Shown: in pieces, positions 1 through 8,413 of the stretch
How positions within the stretch are numbered: the stretch's first letter is position 1
Layout of the letters: each line of letters starts with the position of its first letter
Source: Photorhabdus asymbiotica
GTDB taxonomy: Bacteria > Pseudomonadota > Gammaproteobacteria > Enterobacterales > Enterobacteriaceae
Direction of reading: 5' to 3'
DNA: 64,000 nt
Assembly (NCBI RefSeq): GCF_003634575.1
Contig: NZ_RBLJ01000004.1
Coordinates: forward strand, 434,001-498,000
Position numbers and translations under genes: made by a program
Notes under the pieces: generated by a model
Seen by the model: the letters and a program-made list of their open reading frames with translations, nothing else
Database searches by the model: none
What the model was told of the DNA's origin: nothing

Positions 1-204
1 AACACAGGGGTGCAAACCGGTGCAGGATGGTGGTTTAGTTATCAGGATGAACAATGGATTACGCAGGGCAGATTACTGGCAGTGGATGGGGAATTAAACC
101 ATAAATTTGGTGCCGGCATTTGTCTTAGCGGTGACGGCAATACGTTGGCGATTGGCGCCAGTGGCTGGAAGAGTGGAGAAGGGAAAGTTTACCTTTACGA
201 CTAG
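1..204 (+). CDS. 3' end of an FG-GAP-repeat (beta-propeller) protein, partial
   Basis: The reading frame is open from the first base of the window and stops with TAG at 202-204, so only the last 67 or so codons are present. The residues form one typical FG-GAP-like blade: an F-G, an SGDGNTLAIGA core and a G-KVYLYD strand. The same pattern ends each of the large paralogues downstream (for example GAVYVFE near their C-termini), so this is probably the 3' end of another member of that family or of a related propeller gene. It is followed after 18 bases by the next gene on the same strand. The start, full length and N-terminal module cannot be seen. Confidence 0.6.
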   Translation, partial: NTGVQTGAGWWFSYQDEQWITQGRLLAVDGELNHKFGAGICLSGDGNTLAIGASGWKSGEGKVYLYD

Positions 205-222
205 CTAAATGAGGAAAAAACG

Positions 223-624
223 ATGGCGAAAGAGATAACAGATGAAACGGTTAGCCAGCTTAGTGCTCACTTCGCCCCTGGCAAGATCCCGACTGAGGCT
301 GCATTTTATTCACTGATTGATTGGGCCATGTTGTGGCGACAGCTTTTTGGTTGGCGGGATAGTGATCAAACTTATCATCCGGGAGTTGGGTTGCAGGTTA
401 TCGACAACCGTTTGGCGGTTAAGATTGGTGATGGCATCTCGCTGGAACCGAAAGGGCTTGCGTTGAAGCTACAGCTCGATGGGGGATTGATGTTGGATAA
501 ATCCGGGGTGCTGTCGGTAGATGGGACTGTAGCGGTTTCGGCCCAAGCTTTTAAATTGCTTCCTGAGGAGACGCAGAAAAAAATTGCCAAGTTGTTATTG
601 AATGCGGGCACTAAGTATTCTTAA
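223..624 (+). CDS. Small protein resembling the N-terminal module of the propeller family
   Basis: This 133 aa protein has a purine-rich ribosome site (GAGGAAAA) just before its ATG. Its first 45 residues, with a PTEAAFYSLIDWA stretch, align with the PAPEAFFHLIDEA stretch of the large paralogues that follow. Residues of about 50-105 show the same short G-L-x-hydrophobic repeats (GLQVIDNRLAV, GISLEPKGLALKL, GGLMLDKSGVLSV), a pattern reminiscent of viral or phage fibre shafts. It lacks all propeller repeats, so it is either a stand-alone version of the N-terminal module or the remnant of a larger paralogue. It has no signal peptide and no transmembrane segment. It is probably co-transcribed with its neighbours; the next gene begins 76 bases later behind the array's shared leader. 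Function unknown. Confidence 0.6.
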   Translation: MAKEITDETVSQLSAHFAPGKIPTEAAFYSLIDWAMLWRQLFGWRDSDQTYHPGVGLQVIDNRLAVKIGDGISLEPKGLALKLQLDGGLMLDKSGVLSVDGTVAVSAQAFKLLPEETQKKIAKLLLNAGTKYS

Positions 625-670
625 TAATCGGGTAGCGGGTTTAAATTTCCCTGAACAGAAACTGGTGGCA

Positions 671-700
671 GTGACTGTCTAATACAGCTTTTGAGGAAAT
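671..700 (+). repeat. Conserved array leader, copy 1
   Basis: The motif GTGACTGTCTAATAC followed by GCTTTTGAGGAAAT sits immediately before the first large paralogue. It recurs before all six paralogues and includes the Shine-Dalgarno sequence (GAGGA). Confidence 0.75.
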
Positions 701-2182
701 ATGATGACTGATAAAGAAATTAGTACCGTTGACTCATTGAAAGCGAGTTTTAAGTCCGGTGTTCCGCCCGCACCTGAAGCCTTTTTCCATTTGATTGATG
801 AGGCATATAAGGCATATGAAATCATTGATGGCGGTAAGGGTGATGGCCCAGCCGCAGGGCTGAAACGAGATGATAAAGGAAAACTGGCTCTCAACACTCA
901 CCTTTCTGGCGGGTTAAACCTTGAACAGGGGGCTTTGGCCCTATCACTGAAGCCAGAAGGGGGATGCTCTTTTGATGGAGGAAGGCGTCTGAAATTAGAT
1001 GCCGATCGGCAGGTTCAGTTTGCGGATTTCTTCAGTTTATCGCGGTGGGAACGGATGGAGATCACGCAGTTGTTGGGTTTTAAACGTGCCATGATGGCGC
1101 GTATGGTTTCTCCTTCCCCTAAAGCGAATGAACATTTTGGCACTTCTGTGAGCCTGAACGCGGCGGGAGACTGCTTAGCGGTTGGGATGGATAATAAAGT
1201 CTGTGTGTATACGGGCCGGAAGGGTGAGTGGAATATAAACGCTCCCACTGTGTTTGAGGATGATCAAGATCAATCTCATCGTTCTTTATGGGACGCCAGT
1301 TTGAATGCGGCAGGAGATTGTCTGGCGGTGGGATATTTCATTGATGTTATTCCAAAAGTGAAGGCTTGTGTGTATACGCGCACGAATGGCGTCTGGGATA
1401 CCAAAAATCCCATTGTGTTTCCGCTGGAAGATCAACGTGGATACGCTGGTAGTCACAATGTCAGCTTGAGCGCCACAGGAGACTGTCTGGCGGTGGCGGG
1501 CGATTCTTGGTCCTACATATATACACGCACGAATGGGATTTGGGATACAGAAAACCCCTTTAAGTTGATTCACTCGTTTACCAAGGTTTGTCTGAGTGCC
1601 TCGGGAAATTGTCTGGCGGGATATGGTGTCGATTATTCTCATGATCCAATAAACGTGGTTTATGTGTATACACGTACGAATGGGATTTGGGATAAGAAAA
1701 ACCCCATTAAGTTCATGGCTGCTAAAAATCGTTCATCCAGTTTTAATCGGATTTTTAGCCTAAATGCAGAGGGAGATCATCTGGCGGTGGGGGTGGATTA
1801 TAATGTCCCTACTGCTGGGAAGGTTTACCTGTATACGCGCACGAATGGGATCTGGGATACAGAAAATCCCATTAAGTTTTCGGCTCCTGCAAGTGACGTA
1901 ACGTATTTTGGCAGCGCTATCAAACTGAATGATGTGGGAAATCGTCTGGTAGTGGGGGCGGCTTCCCGGGTGTATGTGTATACCTGTCTGAATAATAAGT
2001 GGAATATGGAAACACCTCTCGAGATTTTGGACCCTTCAGGCAATTCAGACAATTTAAATGGTTTTGGTCAGGCTGTCAGTTTGAATAGGTGGGAGACGAG
2101 TTTGGCGGTTGGTGCAGTTTCAGCCAAGGTTGGTTCTGTGTCTGAAGCTGGTGCAGTCTATGTCTTTGAGGATGTCAAATGA
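701..2182 (+). CDS. Propeller array paralogue 1 (fibre-like module plus seven FG-GAP-like repeats)
   Basis: This 493 aa protein has no signal peptide. Residues 1-40 contain the PAPEAFFHLIDEAYKAYEI helix, and residues of about 48-110 hold short repeats ending in G-L-x-L (GLKRDDKGKLAL, GGLNLEQGALALSL, GGCSFDGGRRLKL). From about residue 135 seven repeats follow with the pattern FG-SVSLNAAGDCLAVG-x-VYVYTRTNGIWDTENPI. This resembles the bacterial FG-GAP/integrin-alpha type blade, so a seven-bladed propeller is the most likely fold. Translation can start at either of two adjacent ATG codons (701 or 704). From the fifth blade to the stop it is almost identical in DNA to paralogue 2. Binding of a surface ligand, or a structural role in an extracellular assembly, would fit, but no function is demonstrated by the sequence. 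Confidence 0.75.
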   Translation: MMTDKEISTVDSLKASFKSGVPPAPEAFFHLIDEAYKAYEIIDGGKGDGPAAGLKRDDKGKLALNTHLSGGLNLEQGALALSLKPEGGCSFDGGRRLKLDADRQVQFADFFSLSRWERMEITQLLGFKRAMMARMVSPSPKANEHFGTSVSLNAAGDCLAVGMDNKVCVYTGRKGEWNINAPTVFEDDQDQSHRSLWDASLNAAGDCLAVGYFIDVIPKVKACVYTRTNGVWDTKNPIVFPLEDQRGYAGSHNVSLSATGDCLAVAGDSWSYIYTRTNGIWDTENPFKLIHSFTKVCLSASGNCLAGYGVDYSHDPINVVYVYTRTNGIWDKKNPIKFMAAKNRSSSFNRIFSLNAEGDHLAVGVDYNVPTAGKVYLYTRTNGIWDTENPIKFSAPASDVTYFGSAIKLNDVGNRLVVGAASRVYVYTCLNNKWNMETPLEILDPSGNSDNLNGFGQAVSLNRWETSLAVGAVSAKVGSVSEAGAVYVFEDVK

Positions 2183-2222
2183 AGACAGAGGACAGAAAAC
2201 GGAGGACAGAGAACAGGTGACG

Positions 2223-2255
2223 GTGACTGTCTAATACGGCTTTTGAGGACATATT
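2223..2255 (+). repeat. Conserved array leader, copy 2
   Basis: The same GTGACTGTCTAATACGGC and TTTTGAGGA motif lies before paralogue 2. It is preceded by a purine-rich GACAGAGGACAGA-like stretch (2183-2220) that also recurs in the gap before paralogue 3. Confidence 0.75.
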
Positions 2256-3716
2256 ATGACTGATAAAGAAATGAGTTCTGTTGAATCGTTAAAAGCGAGT
2301 TTTAAGTCCGGTGTTCCGCCTGCGCCTGAGGCATTTTTCCATTTGATTGATGAGGCATATAAGGCATATGAAATCATTGATGGCGGTAAGGGTGATGGCC
2401 CAACCGCAGGGCTGAAACGAGATGATAAAGGGAAACTGGCTCTCAACACTCACCTTTCTGGCGGGTTAAACCTTGATCAGGGGGCTTTGGCCCTATCACT
2501 GAAGCCAGAAGGGGGATGCTCTTTTGATGGAGGAAGGCGTCTGAAATTGGATGCCGATCGGCAGGTCAAGTTTGCGGATTTCTTCAGTTTATCGCGGTGG
2601 GAGCGGATGGAGATCCCGCGGGTGTTGGGTTTGAAACCTGCCATGATGGCGCGTGTGGTTTCTCCTTCCCCTAAAGTGAATGAACGTTTTGGCACTTCTA
2701 TTAGCCTGAACGCGGCGGGAGACTGCTTAGCGGTTGGGATGGATAATAAAGTCTGTGTATATACGGGTCGGAAGGGTGAGTGGAATATAAGTGCTCCTAC
2801 GGTGTTTGAGAATGATCAAGATAAATCTCGTAGTTCCTGGGATGTCAGTTTGAATGCGGTAGGAGATTGCCTGGCGGTGGGATACTTGGTGGAATACTAC
2901 ATGGATGTTAAAAAAGTGAAGGCTTATGTATATACGCGCACGAATGGCGTCTGGGATACCAAAAATCCCATTGTGTTTCCGCTGGAAGATCAACGTGGAT
3001 ACTCTATTAATGCGAATGTCTGCTTGAACGCCACAGGAGACTGTCTGGTGGTGGGCGGTGCCTCTATGTCCTATATATACACACGTACGAACGGGATTTG
3101 GGATACAGAAAACTCCATTCAGTTACCTTATTTTGTCAAGGTTTGTCTGAGTGCCTCGGGAAATTGTCTGGCGGGGTATGTGTACAACGGGGTTTCTGTG
3201 TATACACGCACGAATGGGGTTTGGGATAGAGAAAACTACGTTAGCTTCGCTGCCTCTAAAGATAATTCGTCCAGTTTTAATCGGATTTTTAGCCTAAATG
3301 CAGAGGGAGATCATCTGGCGGTGGGGGTGGATTATAATGTCCCTACTGCTGGGAAGGTTTACCTGTATACGCGCACGAATGGGATCTGGGATACAGAAAA
3401 TCCCATTAAGTTTTCGGCTCCTGCAAGTGACGTAACGTATTTTGGCAGCGCTATCAAACTGAATGATGTGGGAAATCGTCTGGTAGTGGGGGCGGCTTCC
3501 CGGGTGTATGTGTATACCTGTCTAAATAATAAGTGGAATATGGAAACACCTCTCGAGATTTTGGACCCTTCAGGCAATTCAAACAATTTAAATGGTTTTG
3601 GTCAGGCTGTCAGTTTGAATAGGTGGGAGACGAGTTTGGCGGTTGGTGCAGTTTCAGCCGAGGTTGGTTCTGTGTCTGAAGCTGGTGCAGTCTATGTCTT
3701 TGAGAATGTCAAATGA
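2256..3716 (+). CDS. Propeller array paralogue 2
   Basis: This 486 aa protein belongs to the same subfamily as paralogue 1: both have the VPPAPEAFFHLIDEA N-terminus and GGCSFDGGRRLKL in the fibre-like module. There are seven FG-GAP-like repeats. Blades 2-4 differ from paralogue 1 mainly in loop segments (for example the loop before the second VYTRTNG), whereas the region from 3269 to the stop matches 1737-2182 with only a few base changes, indicating recent gene conversion or duplication. The spacing to paralogue 1 is 73 bases and contains no obvious terminator, so co-transcription is likely. No signal peptide is visible. Function unknown; a ligand-binding propeller is the working inference. 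Confidence 0.75.
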   Translation: MTDKEMSSVESLKASFKSGVPPAPEAFFHLIDEAYKAYEIIDGGKGDGPTAGLKRDDKGKLALNTHLSGGLNLDQGALALSLKPEGGCSFDGGRRLKLDADRQVKFADFFSLSRWERMEIPRVLGLKPAMMARVVSPSPKVNERFGTSISLNAAGDCLAVGMDNKVCVYTGRKGEWNISAPTVFENDQDKSRSSWDVSLNAVGDCLAVGYLVEYYMDVKKVKAYVYTRTNGVWDTKNPIVFPLEDQRGYSINANVCLNATGDCLVVGGASMSYIYTRTNGIWDTENSIQLPYFVKVCLSASGNCLAGYVYNGVSVYTRTNGVWDRENYVSFAASKDNSSSFNRIFSLNAEGDHLAVGVDYNVPTAGKVYLYTRTNGIWDTENPIKFSAPASDVTYFGSAIKLNDVGNRLVVGAASRVYVYTCLNNKWNMETPLEILDPSGNSNNLNGFGQAVSLNRWETSLAVGAVSAEVGSVSEAGAVYVFENVK

Positions 3717-3756
3717 AGACAGAGGACAGAAAACGGAGGACAGAGAACAGGTGACG

Positions 3757-3786
3757 GTGACTGTCTAATACGGCTTTTGAGGAAAT
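3757..3786 (+). repeat. Conserved array leader, copy 3
   Basis: GTGACTGTCTAATACGGC followed by TTTTGAGGAAAT ends directly at the ATGATG start of paralogue 3. Confidence 0.75.
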
Positions 3787-5250
3787 ATGATGACTGATAA
3801 AGAAATTAGTACTGTTGACTCATTGAAAGCGAGTTTTAAGTCTGGTGTGCGGCTCATGCCGGAAGCCTTTTCTCATGTGATTGATGAGGCATATAAGGTA
3901 TATGAAATCATTGATGGCGCTCAGGGTGATGGCCCAACCGCAGGGCTGAAACGAGATGACAAAGGAAAACTGGCCCTCAACACTCACCATTCTGGCGGGT
4001 TGAATTCTAATCTGGGCGCTTTGTCCCTATCACTGAAACCAGAAGGGGGACTCTCTTTTGATGGGGGAGGATATCTGAAATTGGATGCCGCTCGGCAGAT
4101 TCAGTTTGCGGATTTTTTCAGTTTATCGCGATGGGAGCGGATGGAAATCACGCAGTTGTTGGGTTTGAAACGTACTCTGATAACGCGCATTGTTTCTCCC
4201 TTCCCTAGAACGGATGAGTCTTTTGGTAGCTCTGTTAGCCTGAACGCGGTGGGAGACTGTTTAGCGGTTGGGATGAATAGTCACGTCTATGTGTATACGC
4301 GCCGGAAGAGTGGTGAGTGGAATATAAGCAAGCCGATTGTGTTTGAGGATGTTGAATATGTTTTATCTTCATGGCGTGTCGGTTTGGATGCGGCGGGAGA
4401 TTGTCTGGCGTTGGGAGACATATGGCCCGAAGTGGTTCGTGTATATACACGCACGAAGGGCGTTTGGGATACAAAACATCCCGTTGTGTTTCCGCGGGTC
4501 GCTGTAAACTTTGGTGCGAATGTCAGCTTGAATGCCGCAGGAGACTGTCTGGTGGCTGGGGGCAAATACTCCTCTCCGTTCCGTATGTTTATACGCCGGA
4601 ATGGGATCTGGGATACAGAAAAACCCATTCTGTTTCCGGCCCCTTCGGATGCTTATGAGTTTGGCGCGATTGCCCACCTGAGTGCTGCGGGAAACCGTCT
4701 GGCGGTGTGTGATGATTACATTTCCGCGATTTATGTCTATACACGCACAAATGGGATTTGGGATACAGAAAACCCCATTAAGTTCCGTCGCCCTGAAGGT
4801 GAATCCTCTCGTTTTAGCGTGGTTTTTAGCCTGAATGCAGAGGGAGATCGCTTGGCGGTGGGTACGTATTTTTATAAACCCTATAATGGGGAGGTTTATC
4901 TGTATACGTGCACGAATGGGATCTGGGATAGAGAAAATCCCGTTAAGTTTTCGGCCCCGGCAAATAGAGTATCTTTTGGCGGTTCTCTCGAACTGAATGA
5001 TGCGGGAGATCGTCTGGCAGTGGGAGCGTCATCCAGGGTGTATGTATATACCTGTCTGAATAATAAGTGGAATATGGAAGCACCTATCGAGATTTTGAAC
5101 CCTTCGGGCGATTCAGATAATTTAAATGGTTTTGGTGGACCTGTCGGCCTGAATAAGGCGGGGACGAGTTTGGCGGTTGGCGCAGCGTTAGAAGGTGTTG
5201 ATTCTAAATCCGAAGCCGGTGCAGTTTATATCTTTGAGAATGTCAATTGA
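3787..5250 (+). CDS. Propeller array paralogue 3
   Basis: This 487 aa protein is the first member of a second subfamily, recognised by VRLMPEAFSHVIDEA near the N-terminus and GGLSFDGGGYLKL in the fibre-like module. Residues of about 135-487 carry seven FG-GAP-like repeats built on SVSLNAVGDCLAVG and VYVYTRRKSGEWN or VYTRTNGIWDTENPI. Relative to its neighbours the backbone residues are conserved, while the loop between blade strands varies (DIWPEVV here, NSSPSIV in paralogue 4, NMYPYPTYNQG in paralogue 5). It ends with GAVYIFENVN and TGA. No secretion signal is visible. Probably part of the same transcription unit; biological role unknown. Confidence 0.75.
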   Translation: MMTDKEISTVDSLKASFKSGVRLMPEAFSHVIDEAYKVYEIIDGAQGDGPTAGLKRDDKGKLALNTHHSGGLNSNLGALSLSLKPEGGLSFDGGGYLKLDAARQIQFADFFSLSRWERMEITQLLGLKRTLITRIVSPFPRTDESFGSSVSLNAVGDCLAVGMNSHVYVYTRRKSGEWNISKPIVFEDVEYVLSSWRVGLDAAGDCLALGDIWPEVVRVYTRTKGVWDTKHPVVFPRVAVNFGANVSLNAAGDCLVAGGKYSSPFRMFIRRNGIWDTEKPILFPAPSDAYEFGAIAHLSAAGNRLAVCDDYISAIYVYTRTNGIWDTENPIKFRRPEGESSRFSVVFSLNAEGDRLAVGTYFYKPYNGEVYLYTCTNGIWDRENPVKFSAPANRVSFGGSLELNDAGDRLAVGASSRVYVYTCLNNKWNMEAPIEILNPSGDSDNLNGFGGPVGLNKAGTSLAVGAALEGVDSKSEAGAVYIFENVN

Positions 5251-5302
5251 TGACCGTATAGAAGGCAGAAGACAGAAGACAGAGAACAGAAGACAGATAA
5301 CG

Positions 5303-5336
5303 GTGACTGTCTAATACGGCTGGCTTTTGAGGAAAT
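5303..5336 (+). repeat. Conserved array leader, copy 4
   Basis: Same leader as the other copies but with a four-base insertion (CGGCTGGCTTTTGAGG), shared with copy 6. The purine-rich GACAGAAGACAGAGAACAG stretch precedes it. Confidence 0.75.
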
Positions 5337-5339
5337 GTG

Positions 5340-6806
5340 ATGACTGATAAAGAAATTAGTACTGTTGACTCATTGAAAGCGAGTTTTAAATCTGGTGTGC
5401 GGCTCATGCCGGAAGCTTTTTCCCATTTGATTGATGAGGCATATAAGGCATATGAAATCATTGATGGCGCTCAGGGGGATGGCCCAACCGCAGGGCTGAA
5501 ACGAGATGGTAAAGGAAAACTGGCCCTCAACACTTACCATTCTGGCGGGTTGAATTCTAATCAGGGCGCTTTGGCCCTATCACTGAAACCAGAAGGGGGA
5601 CTCTCTTTTGATGGGGGAGGATATCTGAAATTGGATGCCGCTCGGCAGATTCAGTTTGCGGATTTTTTCAGTTTATCGCGGGGAGCTCGGATGGAGATCA
5701 CGCAGTTGTTGGGTTTGAAACGTACTCTGATAACGCGAATTGTTTCTCCTTCCCCCATAGAAGATGAGTATTTTGGTAGCTCGGTTAGCCTGAACACGGT
5801 GGGAGACTGCTTAGCGGTTGGGTCGAATCGTAAAGTCTGTGTGTATACGCGTCGGAAGAGTGGTGAGTGGAATATAAGAAAGCCTATCGTACTTGAGAAT
5901 TCTGAAAATCGATCTCGTATGTCTTCATGGGATGTCAGTCTGGATGCGGAGGGGGATTGCCTGGCGTTGGGAAACAGTTCGCCCTCTATTGTTTATGCAT
6001 ATATACGCACGAATGGCGTCTGGGATACAAAACACCCCATTGTATTTCCGCGGGTTGCTGAATACTTTGGTGAGAATGTTAGCTTGAGCGCCGCAGGAGA
6101 TTGTCTGGTGAGTGGGGGCGGGTACGGAGGCGGGTATTACCCTATGTTCTCTATGTTTACACGCACGAACGGGATCTGGGATACAGAAAACCCTATTCAG
6201 TTTCCGGTTCCTTATAGATTTGGCAAAGTTGTCCGCTTGAGTGCCGCGGGAAACTGTCTGGCGGCGCTTGATGATGGCAGTCACATGATTTATGTGTATA
6301 CACGCACAAATGGGACTTGGGATACAGAAAACACCATTAAGTTCAGTCCCCCTGAAAATCATCTATTATTGGGCAGGGCTTTTAGCCTGAATGCAGAGGG
6401 AGATCGCTTAGCGATGGGGATGATGCCGAATGAGAATAAACCCGCTGATTGGAAAGTTTATCTGTATACGCGCACGAATGGGATCTGGGATACAGAAAAT
6501 CCCATTAAGTTTTCGGCTCCTGCAAGTGACGTAACGTATTTTGGCCGCGCGCTCGAACTGAATGATGCAGGAGATCGTTTGGTAGTGGGAGCATATTCTA
6601 GGGTATATGTGTATACCTGCATAAATAATAAGTGGAATATGGAAACACCTATCGAGATTTTGAACCCTTCAGACAATTTAAGTGGTTTTGGTGGGTCTGT
6701 CGGCCTGAATAAGGCGGGGACGAGTTTGGTTGTTGGCGCAGGTCCATACAAGTTTGGTTCTGAGTCCGAAGCCGGTGCAGTCTACATCTTTGAAAATGTT
6801 AAATGA
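5340..6806 (+). CDS. Propeller array paralogue 4
   Basis: The protein is 488 aa if read from the ATG at 5340; a GTG at 5337 just upstream could also serve. The ATG is preferred because the corresponding ATG is conserved in the neighbours and is spaced well from GAGGAAAT. It belongs to the VRLMPEAFSH subfamily and has a fibre-like module and seven FG-GAP-like repeats. A tract at about 6465-6545 is identical to paralogues 1 and 2, although the rest of the gene resembles paralogue 3, which marks it as a recombinant mosaic. A glycine/tyrosine-rich insertion (SGGGYGGGYYP) occurs in the third blade. Function unknown; a propeller fold is inferred from the repeats. Confidence 0.73.
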   Translation: MTDKEISTVDSLKASFKSGVRLMPEAFSHLIDEAYKAYEIIDGAQGDGPTAGLKRDGKGKLALNTYHSGGLNSNQGALALSLKPEGGLSFDGGGYLKLDAARQIQFADFFSLSRGARMEITQLLGLKRTLITRIVSPSPIEDEYFGSSVSLNTVGDCLAVGSNRKVCVYTRRKSGEWNIRKPIVLENSENRSRMSSWDVSLDAEGDCLALGNSSPSIVYAYIRTNGVWDTKHPIVFPRVAEYFGENVSLSAAGDCLVSGGGYGGGYYPMFSMFTRTNGIWDTENPIQFPVPYRFGKVVRLSAAGNCLAALDDGSHMIYVYTRTNGTWDTENTIKFSPPENHLLLGRAFSLNAEGDRLAMGMMPNENKPADWKVYLYTRTNGIWDTENPIKFSAPASDVTYFGRALELNDAGDRLVVGAYSRVYVYTCINNKWNMETPIEILNPSDNLSGFGGSVGLNKAGTSLVVGAGPYKFGSESEAGAVYIFENVK

Positions 6807-6823
6807 TTCCCATACAGATGACG

Positions 6824-6854
6824 GTGACTGTTTAATACAGTTTTCGAGGAAATT
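6824..6854 (+). repeat. Conserved array leader, copy 5
   Basis: Slightly diverged copy (GTGACTGTTTAATACAG, then TTTTCGAGGAAATT) before paralogue 5. This gap is the shortest before a canonical stop and lacks most of the purine-rich stretch. Confidence 0.7.
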
Positions 6855-8387
6855 ATGATAACTGATAAAGAAATTAATCCCGTTGACTCATTGAAAGCGA
6901 ATTTTAAATCTGGTGTGAGGCTCATGCCGGAAGCCTTTTCTCATGTGATTGATGAGGCCTATAAAGCATATGAAATCATTGATGGCGTTCAGGGGGATGG
7001 CCCAACCGCAGGGCTGAAACGAGATGATAAAGGAAAACTGACCCTCAACACCCAGCATTCTGGCGGATTAAATTCTAATCAAGGCGCTTTGGCGCTATCA
7101 CTGAAACCAGAAGGGGGACTCTCGTTTGATGGGGGAGGGTATCTGAAATTGGATGCCGATCGGCAGATTCAGTTTGCGGATTTTTTCAGTTTATCGCGGC
7201 GTGAGCGGATGGAGATCACGCAGGTGTTGGGTTTGAAGCGCACCATGGTAACGCGCATTGTTTCTCCCTTCCCCAAAGAAAATGAGCGTTTTGGCGTTTC
7301 TGTTAGCCTGAATGCGGCAGGAGACTGTTTAGCGGTTGGGATGAATAATCAAGTCTATGTATATACGCGCCGGAAGAGTGGTGAGTGGAATATAAGCAAG
7401 CCGATTGTGTTTGAGGCTTATGAAGATGAATATCATAGATCTTCATGGGATGTCTCTCTGGATGCGGCTGGCGATACCCTGGCGTTGGGAAACATGTATC
7501 CGTATCCCACTTATAACCAAGGGCGGGTTTGTGTGTATATGCGCACGAAGGGCGTTTGGGATACAAAACATCCCGTAGTGTTTCCGATTGGAAGTGAATA
7601 CTTTGGTGTGAGTGTCAGCTTGAGCGCCGCAGGAGACAGTCTGGTGGGTGGGGCCAATCACTACACTCCGTTCCGTATATTTATGCGCCGGAATGGGATC
7701 TGGGATACAAAAAACCCTATTCAGATTCCGATCCCTCCAAATTTTTATGAGTTTGGCTGGATTGCCCATCTGAGTGCTGCGGGGAACTGTCTGGCGACGC
7801 ATGATTTCGATCCAAAAAGCACGATTTATGTGTATACACGTATAAACGGGGTCTGGGATACAGAAAACCCCATTAAGTTCAGTCACCCTGAAGGTGAAAC
7901 ATCTGGTTTCAGCAGAGTTTTTAGCCTGAATGCAGAGGGAGATCGTCTGGTGGTGGGTACGCAGTTTTATAAAACCACAAAGGGGGAGGTTTATCTGTAT
8001 ACGCGCACGAATGGGATCTGGGATAAAGAAAATCCCATTAAGTTTTCGGCCCCGGCAAGTAGCGTATATTTTGGTAGCTCTCTTGAACTGAATGATGCGG
8101 GAGATCGTCTGGCAGTGGGTGCAGCTTCCCGGGTGTATGTGTATACCTGTCTGAATGATAAGTGGAATATGGAAACACCGATGGAGATTTTGAACCCTTC
8201 AGGCAATTCAGACAATTTAAATGGTTTTGGTGGGCCTGTCGGCCTGAATAAGGCGGGGACGAGTTTGGCTGTTGGTGCAACGTCAGAAAGTGTTGATGCT
8301 AAATCCAAAGCCGGTGCAGTTTATATCTTTGAGAATATCAATTATGCCCATACAGAAGACAGAAAACCGGTGACGGTGACTGTCTAA
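6855..8387 (+). CDS. Propeller array paralogue 5, with read-through C-terminal extension
   Basis: This 510 aa protein is of the VRLMPEAFSH subfamily, with fibre-like repeats and then seven FG-GAP-like blades. It is closest to paralogue 6; both carry the NMYPYPTYNQG or NMLPYPTYNQG loop. In the other members the coding region stops right after FENVN or FENVK. Here the position of the paralogue 3 TGA reads TAT, so translation continues through the intergenic repeat and adds about 15 residues ending in KPVTVTV, stopping inside the leader motif only 23 bases before the next gene. The extension therefore comes from a lost stop codon rather than a new domain. No signal peptide. Function unknown. Confidence 0.73.
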   Translation: MITDKEINPVDSLKANFKSGVRLMPEAFSHVIDEAYKAYEIIDGVQGDGPTAGLKRDDKGKLTLNTQHSGGLNSNQGALALSLKPEGGLSFDGGGYLKLDADRQIQFADFFSLSRRERMEITQVLGLKRTMVTRIVSPFPKENERFGVSVSLNAAGDCLAVGMNNQVYVYTRRKSGEWNISKPIVFEAYEDEYHRSSWDVSLDAAGDTLALGNMYPYPTYNQGRVCVYMRTKGVWDTKHPVVFPIGSEYFGVSVSLSAAGDSLVGGANHYTPFRIFMRRNGIWDTKNPIQIPIPPNFYEFGWIAHLSAAGNCLATHDFDPKSTIYVYTRINGVWDTENPIKFSHPEGETSGFSRVFSLNAEGDRLVVGTQFYKTTKGEVYLYTRTNGIWDKENPIKFSAPASSVYFGSSLELNDAGDRLAVGAASRVYVYTCLNDKWNMETPMEILNPSGNSDNLNGFGGPVGLNKAGTSLAVGATSESVDAKSKAGAVYIFENINYAHTEDRKPVTVTV

Positions 8388-8410
8388 ATACGGCTGGCTT
8401 TTGAGGAAAT
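8376..8410 (+). repeat. Conserved array leader, copy 6
   Basis: GTGACTGTCTAAATACGGC with one extra A, then TGGCTTTTGAGGAAAT. Its TAA (8385-8387) serves as the stop codon of paralogue 5. Confidence 0.75.
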
Positions 8411-8413
8411 GTG

